Part shown: piece after piece, positions 1-6,523 of the stretch
How the letters are laid out: each line of letters begins with the position of its first letter
How positions within the stretch are numbered: the stretch's first letter is position 1
DNA from: Nitrospira sp.
Lineage (GTDB): Bacteria; Nitrospirota; Nitrospiria; Nitrospirales; Nitrospiraceae
Reading direction: 5' to 3'
DNA length: 10,000 nucleotides
Assembly: GCA_020216985.1 (NCBI GenBank)
Contig: JAIWOH010000014.1
Location: forward strand, 1-10,000
Program-made: the position numbers and the translations under genes
Notes under the pieces: generated by a model
Seen by the model: the letters and a program-made list of their open reading frames with translations, nothing else
The model's database searches: none
Told to the model about the DNA's origin: nothing

Positions 1-28
1 GGCTTGAAAAACAAGGCCTATATCGAAA

Positions 29-631
29 TCAAATTCTGACCATGTCGCGCAGCTTCCCCCATACCAGATTTCTTCCGTCCCCCCTCATCGATGAGTATGG
101 GATGACCGCCTCTCCGTCGGTCAATCCCAACTCCATCTGAATTTCGCGAAGCGCACGCACCCGCTCGGCCGGTTTGAGTTTATCGGTCTTGGTCGCCACG
201 ACGAGCGGGGGGCGCCCGATCGAGCGGAGCCAAAGAAGGGTCTGGCGATCCTGGTCGGTGACGACGCGGCTCTCCACCAGCAGGACGACGCCTTTCAATG
301 AAGCCCGCTCGGTCAGATAGGTTTCGATCAGCGGCCCCCACTGGACCCGAACCGACCGCGAGACCTTGGCGAATCCATATCCCGGCAGATCTACCAGATA
401 AAACCGTGCGAGATCGGGATCGGACGTCGAGACCCCGAACACGTTCACGGATCTCGTTTTGCCGGGAGTGCGGCTGACTTTCGCCAGCTCCCGGCGATTC
501 AGCAGCGAATTGATCAAGGAAGACTTGCCCACGTTCGATCGCCCCACAAAGGCGATCTCGGGGCGATCCTCGGCCGGAAACTGTTCGGGATCGACGCAAC
601 TTTTGATAAACTCAGCCGCGAGAATTTTCAT
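29..631 (-). CDS. engB: EngB/YihA/YsxC ribosome-biogenesis GTP-binding protein
   Basis: This is a 200-residue P-loop GTPase of the EngB (YihA/YsxC) family, which binds maturing 50S ribosomal particles in the cytoplasm and is essential in many bacteria. The G motifs are in order: the Walker A loop GRSNVGKSS (residues 30-38), the switch I region with SRTPGKTRS (53-61), DLPGYGF (81-87) as G3, TKTD (147-150) as G4, and a YSS stretch near residue 178 as G5. The RTPGKT and DLPGYG signatures separate EngB from Era and Der, and the length is typical. The position after the fourth strand, usually Asp-x-Arg, reads VESR (119-122), a conservative Asp-to-Glu change. The gene is divergent from mtgA, 83 bases away. 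The ATG has no clear Shine-Dalgarno sequence. The identification is secure. Confidence 0.96.
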   Translation of the reverse strand: MKILAAEFIKSCVDPEQFPAEDRPEIAFVGRSNVGKSSLINSLLNRRELAKVSRTPGKTRSVNVFGVSTSDPDLARFYLVDLPGYGFAKVSRSVRVQWGPLIETYLTERASLKGVVLLVESRVVTDQDRQTLLWLRSIGRPPLVVATKTDKLKPAERVRALREIQMELGLTDGEAVIPYSSMRGDGRNLVWGKLRDMVRI

Positions 632-659
632 GCGTTACCGTAGCACCGAGCGGGGTCGA

Positions 660-679
660 GGCGGAGCGCCCGCCGTTTT
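660..679 (+). other. Small GC hairpin in the engB-mtgA divergent gap
   Basis: A 5-bp stem (GGCGG at 660-664, CCGCC at 670-674) encloses the loop AGCGC and is followed by GTTTT. It resembles a weak intrinsic terminator, but it sits in a divergent intergenic region ahead of mtgA, where a terminator would be unexpected. It may be chance in GC-rich DNA. I saw no convincing -35/-10 pair for either gene in 632-714. Confidence 0.2.
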
Positions 680-714
680 GCCGGCCGTCGCCAGTTACAC
701 ATACGCAGCCCTTC

Positions 715-1467
715 ATGCCTAAGTCAACTCGCCGCCGCTTTGTCGCTCGCCTTCTCGCTTGGAGCCTGCTGATCGTCGGCGTTCCCGGCGGATGCCTGGC
801 GCTTATTTGGTTGATCACGTTGCCGGACGTGTCCGAACTGGCCCGCGCCAATCCGTCATCGACCGCGCTGATGGAACGGCGCCTGGCGGAGCTCCCCCCA
901 CAAAAACGTCCGCTTTCGAGACAATGGGTTTGGGTTCCTCTTGAGCGCATCTCCCCGTACCTTCAACGCGCGGTGATCGCCGCCGAGGACGCGTCGTTCT
1001 TTGCGCACGAAGGATTCGATTGGGAAGGCATTCGAGACGCCGCCCTTCATAATATCGAGGCCGGGGAGATGAAACGGGGCGGGAGCACCATCACCCAACA
1101 ACTCGCCAAAAACCTGTACCTCTCATCCGAGCGGTCTCTGTTGCGAAAGGTGCGGGAAGCCTTGATCACGCGACTGCTCGAACGGCGCTTGACCAAGAGA
1201 CGAATCCTGGAGATCTACTTGAACGTGGCCGAGTGGGGACGAGGCGTCTATGGAGCGGAAGCGGCGGCCCGCCATCATTTCGGCAAATCCGCCGTCGATC
1301 TCACCGAGGACGAGGCGGCCTGGCTGGCGGCGATGCTCCCCTCCCCTCGACGGTACGATCCTCTCAGAAAGACCGCCGCCCTGACGCAACGGCAGCAGCG
1401 CATCCTCAGAGACATCCGGCACGTATCCGTGCCTCCTCCGCCTCGCGGAAGGCCGGATCGGCCGTGA
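715..1467 (+). CDS. mtgA: Monofunctional peptidoglycan glycosyltransferase MtgA (GT51)
   Basis: This 250-residue glycosyltransferase family 51 enzyme polymerises lipid II into glycan strands on the outer face of the inner membrane, with no transpeptidase domain. The N-terminus is basic (KSTRRRF) followed by one membrane segment at about residues 9-35, a signal anchor. The GT51 motifs follow in order: EDASFFAHEGFDWEG (91-105) with the catalytic Glu91, GGSTITQQLAKNLYL (122-136), a KxRE stretch with a likely second essential Glu148, then TKRRILEIYLN (160-170) and the GVYGAEAAARHHFG region. Size and domain content match MtgA and not a bifunctional PBP. The ATG has no recognisable Shine-Dalgarno sequence and no earlier in-frame start was apparent. 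The proline/arginine-rich C-terminal end (about 239-250) lies outside the domain. MurJ in this window supplies the same substrate, but the two genes are not adjacent. Confidence 0.95.
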   Translation: MPKSTRRRFVARLLAWSLLIVGVPGGCLALIWLITLPDVSELARANPSSTALMERRLAELPPQKRPLSRQWVWVPLERISPYLQRAVIAAEDASFFAHEGFDWEGIRDAALHNIEAGEMKRGGSTITQQLAKNLYLSSERSLLRKVREALITRLLERRLTKRRILEIYLNVAEWGRGVYGAEAAARHHFGKSAVDLTEDEAAWLAAMLPSPRRYDPLRKTAALTQRQQRILRDIRHVSVPPPPRGRPDRP

Positions 1468-1489
1468 ACGGCTCCTGCGCTCGATCGCT

Positions 1490-1510
1490 CCGCGCCATGC
1501 GCGGGATTTT
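1490..1510 (+). terminator. Possible terminator after mtgA
   Basis: A short GC stem (CCGCG at 1490-1494, CGCGG at 1500-1504, loop CCATG) is followed by GATTTT. It lies in the 68-base gap between the convergent mtgA and isoaspartyl peptidase genes, where a terminator is expected. The stem is only 5 bp and the T-run short, so support is modest. Confidence 0.35.
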
Positions 1511-1535
1511 CCTGCACGCAACGCAAGCCGGCCGC

Positions 1536-2417
1536 TTACCGAAAACGATCTCCAACGACCGGTTTCCCTTTTCCATTCCACCACCCGGCCGCCATGTGAG
1601 GCGTCACGTGCGCGATCGCAAACCGGCCGTCAGGCGCCAACACCAACGCCCCGGCCGAGCCCTGAATTCTTGCCACCAACATCTTGAGCACATGCCGCGC
1701 CGCTGAAGCCGGTGTTTCTCCCTTTTCCAACTGCTCGCAGATCGTTTTGGCCGCGACCAGCCGGATGATCCCTTCTCCGATACCGGTCATCGATACGGCT
1801 CCGGCCTGGTTGTCGGCATAGACTCCGCAACCGATCAACGGCGTATCGCCCACTCGCCCCGGCAACATACGGGCGATCCCTCCAGTGGAAGCACCGGCCG
1901 CCACTGTCCCACAACAGTCCAGCGCCACGGCTCCGACGGTGCCGCCACGATCGCGCGCAAGCCGCGCCCGTTTGAGCATCATGTCGTATGACACCTGCTT
2001 CAGCGCGGGGTTCCGCTTGCGCTCCAGCTTGAAATGTTTCACAAATCTCGTCGCCATCGGTCCCACAAGCAACACGTGATCCGTTTCTTCCATGACCAGG
2101 CGAGCAGCTGTGATCGGATGCACGATGCCTTCGATCGAGGCGACGGCGCCGGCTCGCAACTCTCGTCCCTCCATAATCGACGCATCCATCCGGCGTGCCC
2201 CGTCGAGTTGAAGACGGGCGCCCAGGCCCGCGTTAAAAAGGCCGCTCCGCTCAAGAGCGCGAATAGCCTGTTCCACGGCGGCGGCCGCCGGCGCGCCACG
2301 CTCCAAGAGATGGTAGCCGACTTCCAGGGCGGCCCGCAGGTTCTCCCCTTGCGCGTCGCTCATCGCTCGACGGCCGGCGCCGCCGTGGGCCAGAATCAAA
2401 GGAGTTACGGATTTCAA
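1536..2417 (-). CDS. Isoaspartyl peptidase / L-asparaginase (Ntn-hydrolase, plant type)
   Basis: This 293-residue protein belongs to the asparaginase 2 (IaaA/EcAIII, glycosylasparaginase-like) family. These N-terminal nucleophile hydrolases autocleave and then remove isoaspartyl residues from peptides and hydrolyse asparagine. Visible signatures are AHGGAG (10-15), FNAGLGARL (61-69), the cleavage site Gly159-Thr160 in GGTVGAVALD with Thr160 as predicted nucleophile, ASTGG (176-180), PGRVGDTPLIGCGVYAD (186-202) and TGIGE (211-215). Cleavage would give chains of about 159 and 134 residues. The length is slightly below the usual 300-340. The start is TTG; it is preferred because HGGAG must be included and no better start lies upstream. 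TTG overlaps the TGA of the upstream gene by four bases (2414-2417) and lacks a good Shine-Dalgarno sequence, which implies translational coupling. Peptidase and asparaginase activities cannot be separated from sequence. Confidence 0.93.
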   Translation of the reverse strand: MKSVTPLILAHGGAGRRAMSDAQGENLRAALEVGYHLLERGAPAAAAVEQAIRALERSGLFNAGLGARLQLDGARRMDASIMEGRELRAGAVASIEGIVHPITAARLVMEETDHVLLVGPMATRFVKHFKLERKRNPALKQVSYDMMLKRARLARDRGGTVGAVALDCCGTVAAGASTGGIARMLPGRVGDTPLIGCGVYADNQAGAVSMTGIGEGIIRLVAAKTICEQLEKGETPASAARHVLKMLVARIQGSAGALVLAPDGRFAIAHVTPHMAAGWWNGKGKPVVGDRFR

Positions 2418-2980
2418 TTCAGAAGCAAGTCGCGGGTTTTTTGATAGACGGGATTCTGCATCCGATCAAGATCCGATCGAACAAATCCCAGGCCGGTGAC
2501 GCAGAGCTCGAAGTTTTCCGACAGTTTTTGGAACAACGGGGGATCACCCTCGGCGGTGGAGAGCCCGATCCGGGCCACGATACCGTAGGATCGTTTTCCG
2601 GTCTTCACGTAATCCACAAGGAAATCCTTGTGATAGATCAGTCCCGCCGATTTGAGACGGCGAAGGTATTCGGGAAACAGTCCGGCCATGAAGAGAGTGA
2701 AATCTCCGATATGGCGATGCACGTCCCGCTCGCGATCCAACGACTGCGCCTCCAACAACACTTCGGACTCAAACAACATCTCAACGACTGTATCGACGGG
2801 TTGGTCGTGTCGGTTCCGAATTTTATACAGTCGATCGGTATGGGTGAAATCGACCAGCATGTTCGAGAGATACGACGTCACGTTCAGATCAGGCCATCCG
2901 AGACGTTCGGCGAAACTCTTTTCCGTCAACGAGACGAAGAGCCGGCGGAGCGGATGCTGTGGAGGAACCTGAGCACTCAT
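2414..2980 (-). CDS. Conserved-looking protein of unknown function, 188 residues
   Basis: I do not recognise a named family. The frame is open up to 3175, but the ATG at 2980 is the credible start: AAGGGGAAGG precedes it closely, a strong extended -10 promoter lies 45-50 bases upstream, and a longer form would overlap dtd. The product is soluble, charged and mixed alpha/beta, with no signal peptide or membrane helix. Noticeable stretches are DFTHTDRLYKIR (residues 44-55), a central acidic region with MLFESEVLLEAQ, HIGDFTLFMAGLFPEYL (about 90-106, the most family-like segment) and YHKDFLVDYVKTGKRSYG. One-third of the way in, aromatic and histidine residues cluster, but no catalytic motif stands out. 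It overlaps the isoaspartyl peptidase start by four bases and so is probably co-transcribed and coupled with it. A shared role in protein or amino-acid turnover is only inference. Confidence 0.85.
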   Translation of the reverse strand: MSAQVPPQHPLRRLFVSLTEKSFAERLGWPDLNVTSYLSNMLVDFTHTDRLYKIRNRHDQPVDTVVEMLFESEVLLEAQSLDRERDVHRHIGDFTLFMAGLFPEYLRRLKSAGLIYHKDFLVDYVKTGKRSYGIVARIGLSTAEGDPPLFQKLSENFELCVTGLGFVRSDLDRMQNPVYQKTRDLLLN

Positions 2981-3025
2981 AACAACCTTCCCCTTCTTCC
3001 TCTTTCGGATAACGTAGTCGCTATC

Positions 3026-3034
3026 ATTATAGCA
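3026..3034 (-). promoter_or_regulatory. Extended -10 promoter for the 2980-1536 gene pair
   Basis: On the minus strand the sequence reads TGC TATAAT, a perfect -10 hexamer (3026-3031) with the TGn extension (3032-3034). No good -35 element is visible at 16-18 bases; the closest are GCCGAT and CCGATG, which suits an extended -10 promoter. The start site would be near 3018-3020, giving a leader of about 40 bases with a clear ribosome site before the ATG at 2980. Confidence 0.7.
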
Positions 3035-3039
3035 AATCA

Positions 3040-3075
3040 GCGGCGACCCATCGGCTTTCGCCTCGCGATCGCCGC
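3040..3075 (-). other. Nested stem-loop between dtd and the extended -10 promoter
   Basis: On the minus strand, GCGGCGA (3075-3069) pairs with TCGCCGC (3046-3040), a perfect 7-bp outer stem extendable by a G-U pair. Inside it, GGC-GAAA-GCC (3062-3053) forms a GNRA-capped inner stem. It lies 21 bases after the dtd stop and covers the -35 side of the next promoter. It could be a U-poor terminator for dtd, a 3' protective structure, or an operator for the downstream promoter. Confidence 0.45.
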
Positions 3076-3095
3076 CCCTCAAGACCGGCGGAGCC

Positions 3096-3548
3096 TCACC
3101 GACGAGCTTCTCGGCTGTCCACAATGAACGTAACCGGTCCGTCGTTGACCAACGCCACTCGCATGTGCGTGGCAAAGATCCCGGTCTCGACGACCGTTCC
3201 CTGCCTCTTCAACTCTTCGGCAACCAGCTCATATAATCGCCTGGCTTCATCGGGCGGCGCAGCCTCATCGAAGCTCGGACGACGTCCGGTCGTCGTACTG
3301 CCCAGCAATGTGAACTGAGACACCAGCAGAACGGCCCCGCCCACATCCGTCAGTGAACGGTTCATCTTGCCCGCTTCATCAGGGAAAATACGCAATGTCC
3401 TGATCTTCTCGGCCATGTAGCGTCCATCCCCCTCCGTGTCGCCATTGGCGACGCCCAGCAAGACCATGAGGCCTTGCCCGATTCGCCCCACAACGGCCTC
3501 CTCGACCGTCACCGAGGCGTGCGCGACACGTTGGATCACGGCTTTCAT
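3096..3548 (-). CDS. dtd: D-aminoacyl-tRNA deacylase (DTD)
   Basis: This 150-residue cytoplasmic enzyme hydrolyses D-amino acids (and glycine) mischarged onto tRNA, protecting translation from D-enantiomers. The start MKAVIQRV is the classic DTD N-terminus, so ATG 3548 is chosen over an in-frame extension to 3599; GGGGA lies about 11 bases upstream. Family motifs are SQFTL (77-81), GRRPSF (88-93), the tGxF segment at 122-125 and NDGPVT (135-140), which holds the Gly-cisPro chirality filter. Length is exactly typical. The segment after SQFTL reads LGSTTTG where many homologues have a Tyr-Ala-Asp sequence, and FATHM replaces the more usual FGADM/FGAMM; both are minor. The gene lies 63 bases after ogt, beyond a terminator-like hairpin, so it may depend on read-through from murJ-ogt or on a weak promoter of its own. 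Confidence 0.95.
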   Translation of the reverse strand: MKAVIQRVAHASVTVEEAVVGRIGQGLMVLLGVANGDTEGDGRYMAEKIRTLRIFPDEAGKMNRSLTDVGGAVLLVSQFTLLGSTTTGRRPSFDEAAPPDEARRLYELVAEELKRQGTVVETGIFATHMRVALVNDGPVTFIVDSREARR

Positions 3549-3597
3549 CGAACCATTCCCCGATCGCTCTATCTTCTTCCATCGGCGCCAGGCGGAC

Positions 3598-3621
3598 AAA
3601 ACGGGTCGTCGTCACGACCCG
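3598..3621 (-). terminator. Intrinsic terminator-like hairpin at the ogt stop codon
   Basis: On the minus strand CGGGTCGT (3621-3614) and ACGACCCG (3609-3602) form a perfect 8-bp stem with loop GACG, followed at once by TTTT (3601-3598) and then G and T. The ogt stop (3614-3612) is inside the structure, at the stem-loop junction. The T-run is short, so termination may be partial, leaving some read-through into dtd. Confidence 0.6.
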
Positions 3622-4163
3622 CTGCGGGGCAATCGCACCCTTAACAGGGGCAACGATCCCTCCAGCGCCAACAATCTTCGCTTCATCGACAGACCACCGG
3701 AAAAACCGCCCAACGACCAGTCATGCGCGACAACCCGATGGCAGGGAATGACGATCGGCAAGGGATTGGCCCCCACCGCGTTCCCGACGGCGCGAGCATA
3801 GGCATGCCCCCCGACTCGGTCGGCAACCCATTGATAGGACCGCACCGCGCCGTAGGGAATCCGGCGGAGCGCCCGCCAGACCAGCCGTTGAAACATTGTG
3901 CCACAGGAGTCATCAATCCGCACATCGAACGTCTTTCTCTCTCCAGCCAGATAGTCGAGCAGTTGGGACCTGGCCGACGAGAGCCTCGCCGATTCTTGGC
4001 CTTGAACACCCCTCACCCCGAGAGCCGTCTCCACGACTCGCTTCGCTCTCCCGGGCAACACGATCATGTCAATTCCTTTGACCGTCTCGGACACTCCCAT
4101 CCACCCCCATGGCGAATCAAACACGAGGCCGCGCCGTTCTTCTCCGCCGTTGATTCCGTTCAT
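3612..4163 (-). CDS. ogt: Methylated-DNA-[protein]-cysteine S-methyltransferase
   Basis: This 183-residue suicide DNA-repair protein moves alkyl groups from O6-alkylguanine to its own cysteine. The active site IPCHRV (139-144) contains the acceptor Cys141. RAVGNAVGANP (124-134) includes Arg124, the counterpart of the arginine finger of human MGMT, and Tyr110 in VRSYQWVA is the counterpart of the tyrosine used in base flipping. The C-terminal LGGFSGG (151-157) is also canonical. An N-terminal Ogt/MGMT-like domain covers about residues 10-85. There is no AraC-type or Ada metal-binding domain, so this is a constitutive Ogt/MGMT type and not Ada. Its ATG overlaps the murJ stop as ATGA (4160-4163), showing translational coupling to the flippase gene, an operon partner with no obvious functional link. 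A hairpin with a T-run follows the stop. Confidence 0.94.
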   Translation of the reverse strand: MNGINGGEERRGLVFDSPWGWMGVSETVKGIDMIVLPGRAKRVVETALGVRGVQGQESARLSSARSQLLDYLAGERKTFDVRIDDSCGTMFQRLVWRALRRIPYGAVRSYQWVADRVGGHAYARAVGNAVGANPLPIVIPCHRVVAHDWSLGGFSGGLSMKRRLLALEGSLPLLRVRLPRSGS

Positions 4164-5761
4164 CGGCCGAACTTTCTGCGAAGCATGTCCCGCACCACGT
4201 CCAATTCTTCAGACCGGAGCAGAGCGTGCACGGTCACGTAACCGCCGACACTAAGAGCAATGGCGATAAACAGCAGCGACGACTTAACCACCCAGTCGTC
4301 CGGCCGTCCCCAGACATCGGCATCGGCCGTCCACCAACAGACGAGCACCATCGGCACACAAGCCACCAGCACCCGTAGCGACGAACGGCCGACCGATCTC
4401 CATTCCACGCCGCCCAGACGCCTGTTCAGCACCGTCACCAGGATACCTCCATTCACCATGGAAGCGAGGGCCGTCGCCAGCGCAAGCCCCGCCGCCCCGA
4501 GAAACGACATCAGAACCAACGAAAACAGAATGTTGGCCGCCACCGCAATTGCGGCGGAGATGGCCGGCGTTGTGGTGTCTTGCAAGGAATAAAACGCCGC
4601 GACGATGATGCGGACCCCGCCGAAGGCCCACAACCCGACCGCGTAGCAGAGCACCGCCAAGGCCGTCTCGGCCGTATCATGGGCCGTGAACGTGCCGTGT
4701 TCGAAGAACAGATGCACGATCGGCACCCGCAGGAGGATCAGACCCACCATCGCCGGCACCATGATAAACAGAATCATGCGCAAGCCGAACCCCAGCGTCG
4801 TCCACAGTTCGTCGAGCGCTCCTCTCGCCGCCTGAGCGGACAGGGTCGGCAGAATGGCCATCCCCAGGGCCACGCCGAACACACCCAGCGGAAATTGAAT
4901 CAAGCGCATGCCGTAGAACAAATACGTCGGCCCTCCGCTGAAGAACGAGCCCAGCACGGTGCTCACGGTCAGATTGATTTGCGTGACCGAGAGGCCGACC
5001 AGCGACGGCACCATCAATCGGCCGATGCGGCGCAGGCCGGGATGGGCCGGATTGAACCGAAAGCCGAACAACAATTCCCGCCGCTTGAGGCTGGGCAGTT
5101 GCATGGCAAATTGCGCCATTCCCCCTACCGTGACCCCGATGGCCGCACCGATGATCGGCTCTTCCAACAACGGAGACAAGCCCAAAGAACAGCCGATGAT
5201 GGCAAGATTCAAAAACAGCGGCGAAAACGCCGGCGCGGCGAAGGCCCGCACCGAATTCAAAATACCCATCGCGAGCGCGGCCAGGCTGATAAACAACAGG
5301 TAGGGAAACATGATGCGGGCCAGCAACGTCGTGAGCGCGAGTTTGCCCGGATGCTCTTCAAACCCGGGCGCAAGGAGCTGAACCAGCCAGGGGGCGGCCA
5401 GTATTCCCAGGATTGTTACCAGCGTCACCACGGTCAGGAGCGTCGTAAAGACGGCGCTGGCCAGTTCCCACACCTCCTGCTTGCCGCGGCTGGTCCGGTA
5501 TTCCGTGAAGACCGGGATGAAAGCCGAGGACATGGACCCTTCGGCAAACAGTTCTCGGAGCAGGCTCGGTACCCGAAACGCCACGAAAAAGGCGTCCGCG
5601 GCCGGAGTGGCGCCGAACAACCGGGCCAGCACCATGTCTCGGATGAAGCCCAGAATCCGGCTTGCAAAGGTGCCGACGCCGATCACCCCGGCGGCTCTCA
5701 CGACCGAATGGTGCTCGTCTTGTTTTGACGACGGAGAGACAACCGCGGTGGGATGCGACAT
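4160..5761 (-). CDS. murJ: Lipid II flippase MurJ (MviN family)
   Basis: This 533-residue polytopic membrane protein of the MOP superfamily flips lipid II from the cytoplasmic to the periplasmic side of the inner membrane. The hydrophobic profile fits about 14 helices. The family N-terminal block is plain: SRILGFIRDMV (34-44), ADAFFVAFRVPSLLRELFAEG (55-75) and AFIPVFTEY (80-88). Residues matching E. coli MurJ Arg18, Arg24, Asp39, Arg52 and Arg270 appear conserved as Arg35, Arg41, Asp56, Arg69 and Arg286 (in GMRLIQFPLGVFGVALG). Compared with E. coli the N-terminus has about 17 extra polar residues before the first helix. The ATG has no Shine-Dalgarno sequence, and a -10-like hexamer ends only 7 bases upstream, suggesting a leaderless message. 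It heads the murJ-ogt(-dtd) operon. Confidence 0.96.
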   Translation of the reverse strand: MSHPTAVVSPSSKQDEHHSVVRAAGVIGVGTFASRILGFIRDMVLARLFGATPAADAFFVAFRVPSLLRELFAEGSMSSAFIPVFTEYRTSRGKQEVWELASAVFTTLLTVVTLVTILGILAAPWLVQLLAPGFEEHPGKLALTTLLARIMFPYLLFISLAALAMGILNSVRAFAAPAFSPLFLNLAIIGCSLGLSPLLEEPIIGAAIGVTVGGMAQFAMQLPSLKRRELLFGFRFNPAHPGLRRIGRLMVPSLVGLSVTQINLTVSTVLGSFFSGGPTYLFYGMRLIQFPLGVFGVALGMAILPTLSAQAARGALDELWTTLGFGLRMILFIMVPAMVGLILLRVPIVHLFFEHGTFTAHDTAETALAVLCYAVGLWAFGGVRIIVAAFYSLQDTTTPAISAAIAVAANILFSLVLMSFLGAAGLALATALASMVNGGILVTVLNRRLGGVEWRSVGRSSLRVLVACVPMVLVCWWTADADVWGRPDDWVVKSSLLFIAIALSVGGYVTVHALLRSEELDVVRDMLRRKFGR

Positions 5762-5768
5762 GGTGCGG

Positions 5769-5797
5769 ATTTTAGCGGAACACCGAGAGACCGTCTA
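5769..5797 (-). promoter_or_regulatory. Candidate murJ promoter directly abutting the start codon
   Basis: On the minus strand TAGACG (5797-5792, 4 of 6 to TTGACA) is 17 bases from TAAAAT (5774-5769, 5 of 6 to TATAAT). Seven bases separate the -10 from the murJ ATG at 5761, so transcription would begin at or within a base or two of the A of ATG. The 99-base gap between the second TPM gene and murJ also holds weak GC inverted repeats (5831-5846) without a T-run. Confidence 0.5.
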
Positions 5798-5860
5798 TCG
5801 TCCGACGATTTTTCCTGCGCGGCGTGAACGGCGCCGGGGCTGGCGCGCGAACGACGCAGC

Positions 5861-6523
5861 CTACGGCTCTTGGATCAATTGATCGGGCAATTCATTGGGA
5901 TTGTCACCAGGCCTGCCGGGACACACCTCCGCAAGCACGGCCCCGCAGGCTTGGATCGCGTCGCACAGCCCCGCCACGATCCGGCCTTCATGGAGGTGCT
6001 GAATACTCGCCTGGACGACTTCTCGCCATCGTTCCGGCGGTACCAGATCGGCCAGCGACCGATCCGGTAACACGTAGATAGACCGTTCTAATATCGACAG
6101 CATGATCAGCACACCGGTGCTCTCGCGGGTTTGCGCCAGGACATGTTGGACGAAGGCCCGTTCGGCCCGCCACACCACCTTTTGGTCCATACGCTCGCGC
6201 GACGTCATCAGCCGAATCACAGGCGGCCACTTTCCCAACCACGCTCCTCCTGCATAGCCGACAATCACGGCCACCATGAGCCAGGCGGCGTTCGAGGCGG
6301 ACCAGCCCCAGGGGAGCCACCAAGGTTCCATCGTCAGCAGACCCGTCAACACGAAGAACGCCATCAGCAAGCCGGTCCGGTACTGCACGTCTCGGTACAG
6401 TCCCGATCGAATCACGATCAGGGGGACGATTTCGGCGTTGGTCTTCTCTTCAGCCCGCCGGACCGCCGACGTGATCAGTTCCCGCTCCTCGGGCGTCAAT
6501 TTCAGCCCCTTACCAGTTTCCAC
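5861..6523 (-). CDS. TPM-domain membrane protein (second TPM gene of the lemA operon)
   Basis: This 220-residue protein carries a TPM (Psb32/YgcG-type) fold interrupted by two membrane helices. The N-terminal helix and strand (about 9-40; LTPEERELITSAVRRAE, then AEIVPLIV) are typical. Hydrophobic segments at about 50-66 and 78-97 follow. The second half (about 108-190) includes ESTGVLIMLSILERSIYVLPD, which matches the usual TGVLI-SL-ER-V-V-D signature of this subfamily. The tail (200-220) is polar and rich in Pro, Asp and Asn. The predicted start is GTG at 6523, overlapping the upstream gene by 14 bases with GGAGG before it; TTG at 6499 with AAGGGG six bases upstream is a real alternative and would remove eight residues. 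Its function is unknown. TPM domains are linked to photosystem II repair in plants and to LemA partners in bacteria. Confidence 0.87.
   Translation of the reverse strand: METGKGLKLTPEERELITSAVRRAEEKTNAEIVPLIVIRSGLYRDVQYRTGLLMAFFVLTGLLTMEPWWLPWGWSASNAAWLMVAVIVGYAGGAWLGKWPPVIRLMTSRERMDQKVVWRAERAFVQHVLAQTRESTGVLIMLSILERSIYVLPDRSLADLVPPERWREVVQASIQHLHEGRIVAGLCDAIQACGAVLAEVCPGRPGDNPNELPDQLIQEP

Noticed and set aside
1..18. Imperfect hairpin GGCTTG-AAAAA-CAAGGCC after the engB stop
   Set aside because: It needs a bulge, has few pairs and lies at the window edge, so a terminator call is not justified.
2441..3127. A 228-codon plus-strand frame opposite the unknown 188-residue gene
   Set aside because: Considered because the minus-strand gene is itself unrecognised. 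The minus-strand frame has a ribosome site, an extended -10 promoter and tight coupling to its neighbour; the plus-strand frame has none and would run into the end of dtd.
2981..3175. N-terminal extension of the unknown protein up to 3175
   Set aside because: It would overlap dtd by 80 bases and place the perfect TATAAT inside coding sequence, while ATG 2980 has its own ribosome site.
4580..5728. A 382-codon open frame on the plus strand opposite murJ
   Set aside because: The translation is dominated by Arg, Gln, Gly and His without any domain or hydrophobic pattern. It is the antisense shadow of a GC-rich membrane-protein gene whose identity is certain.
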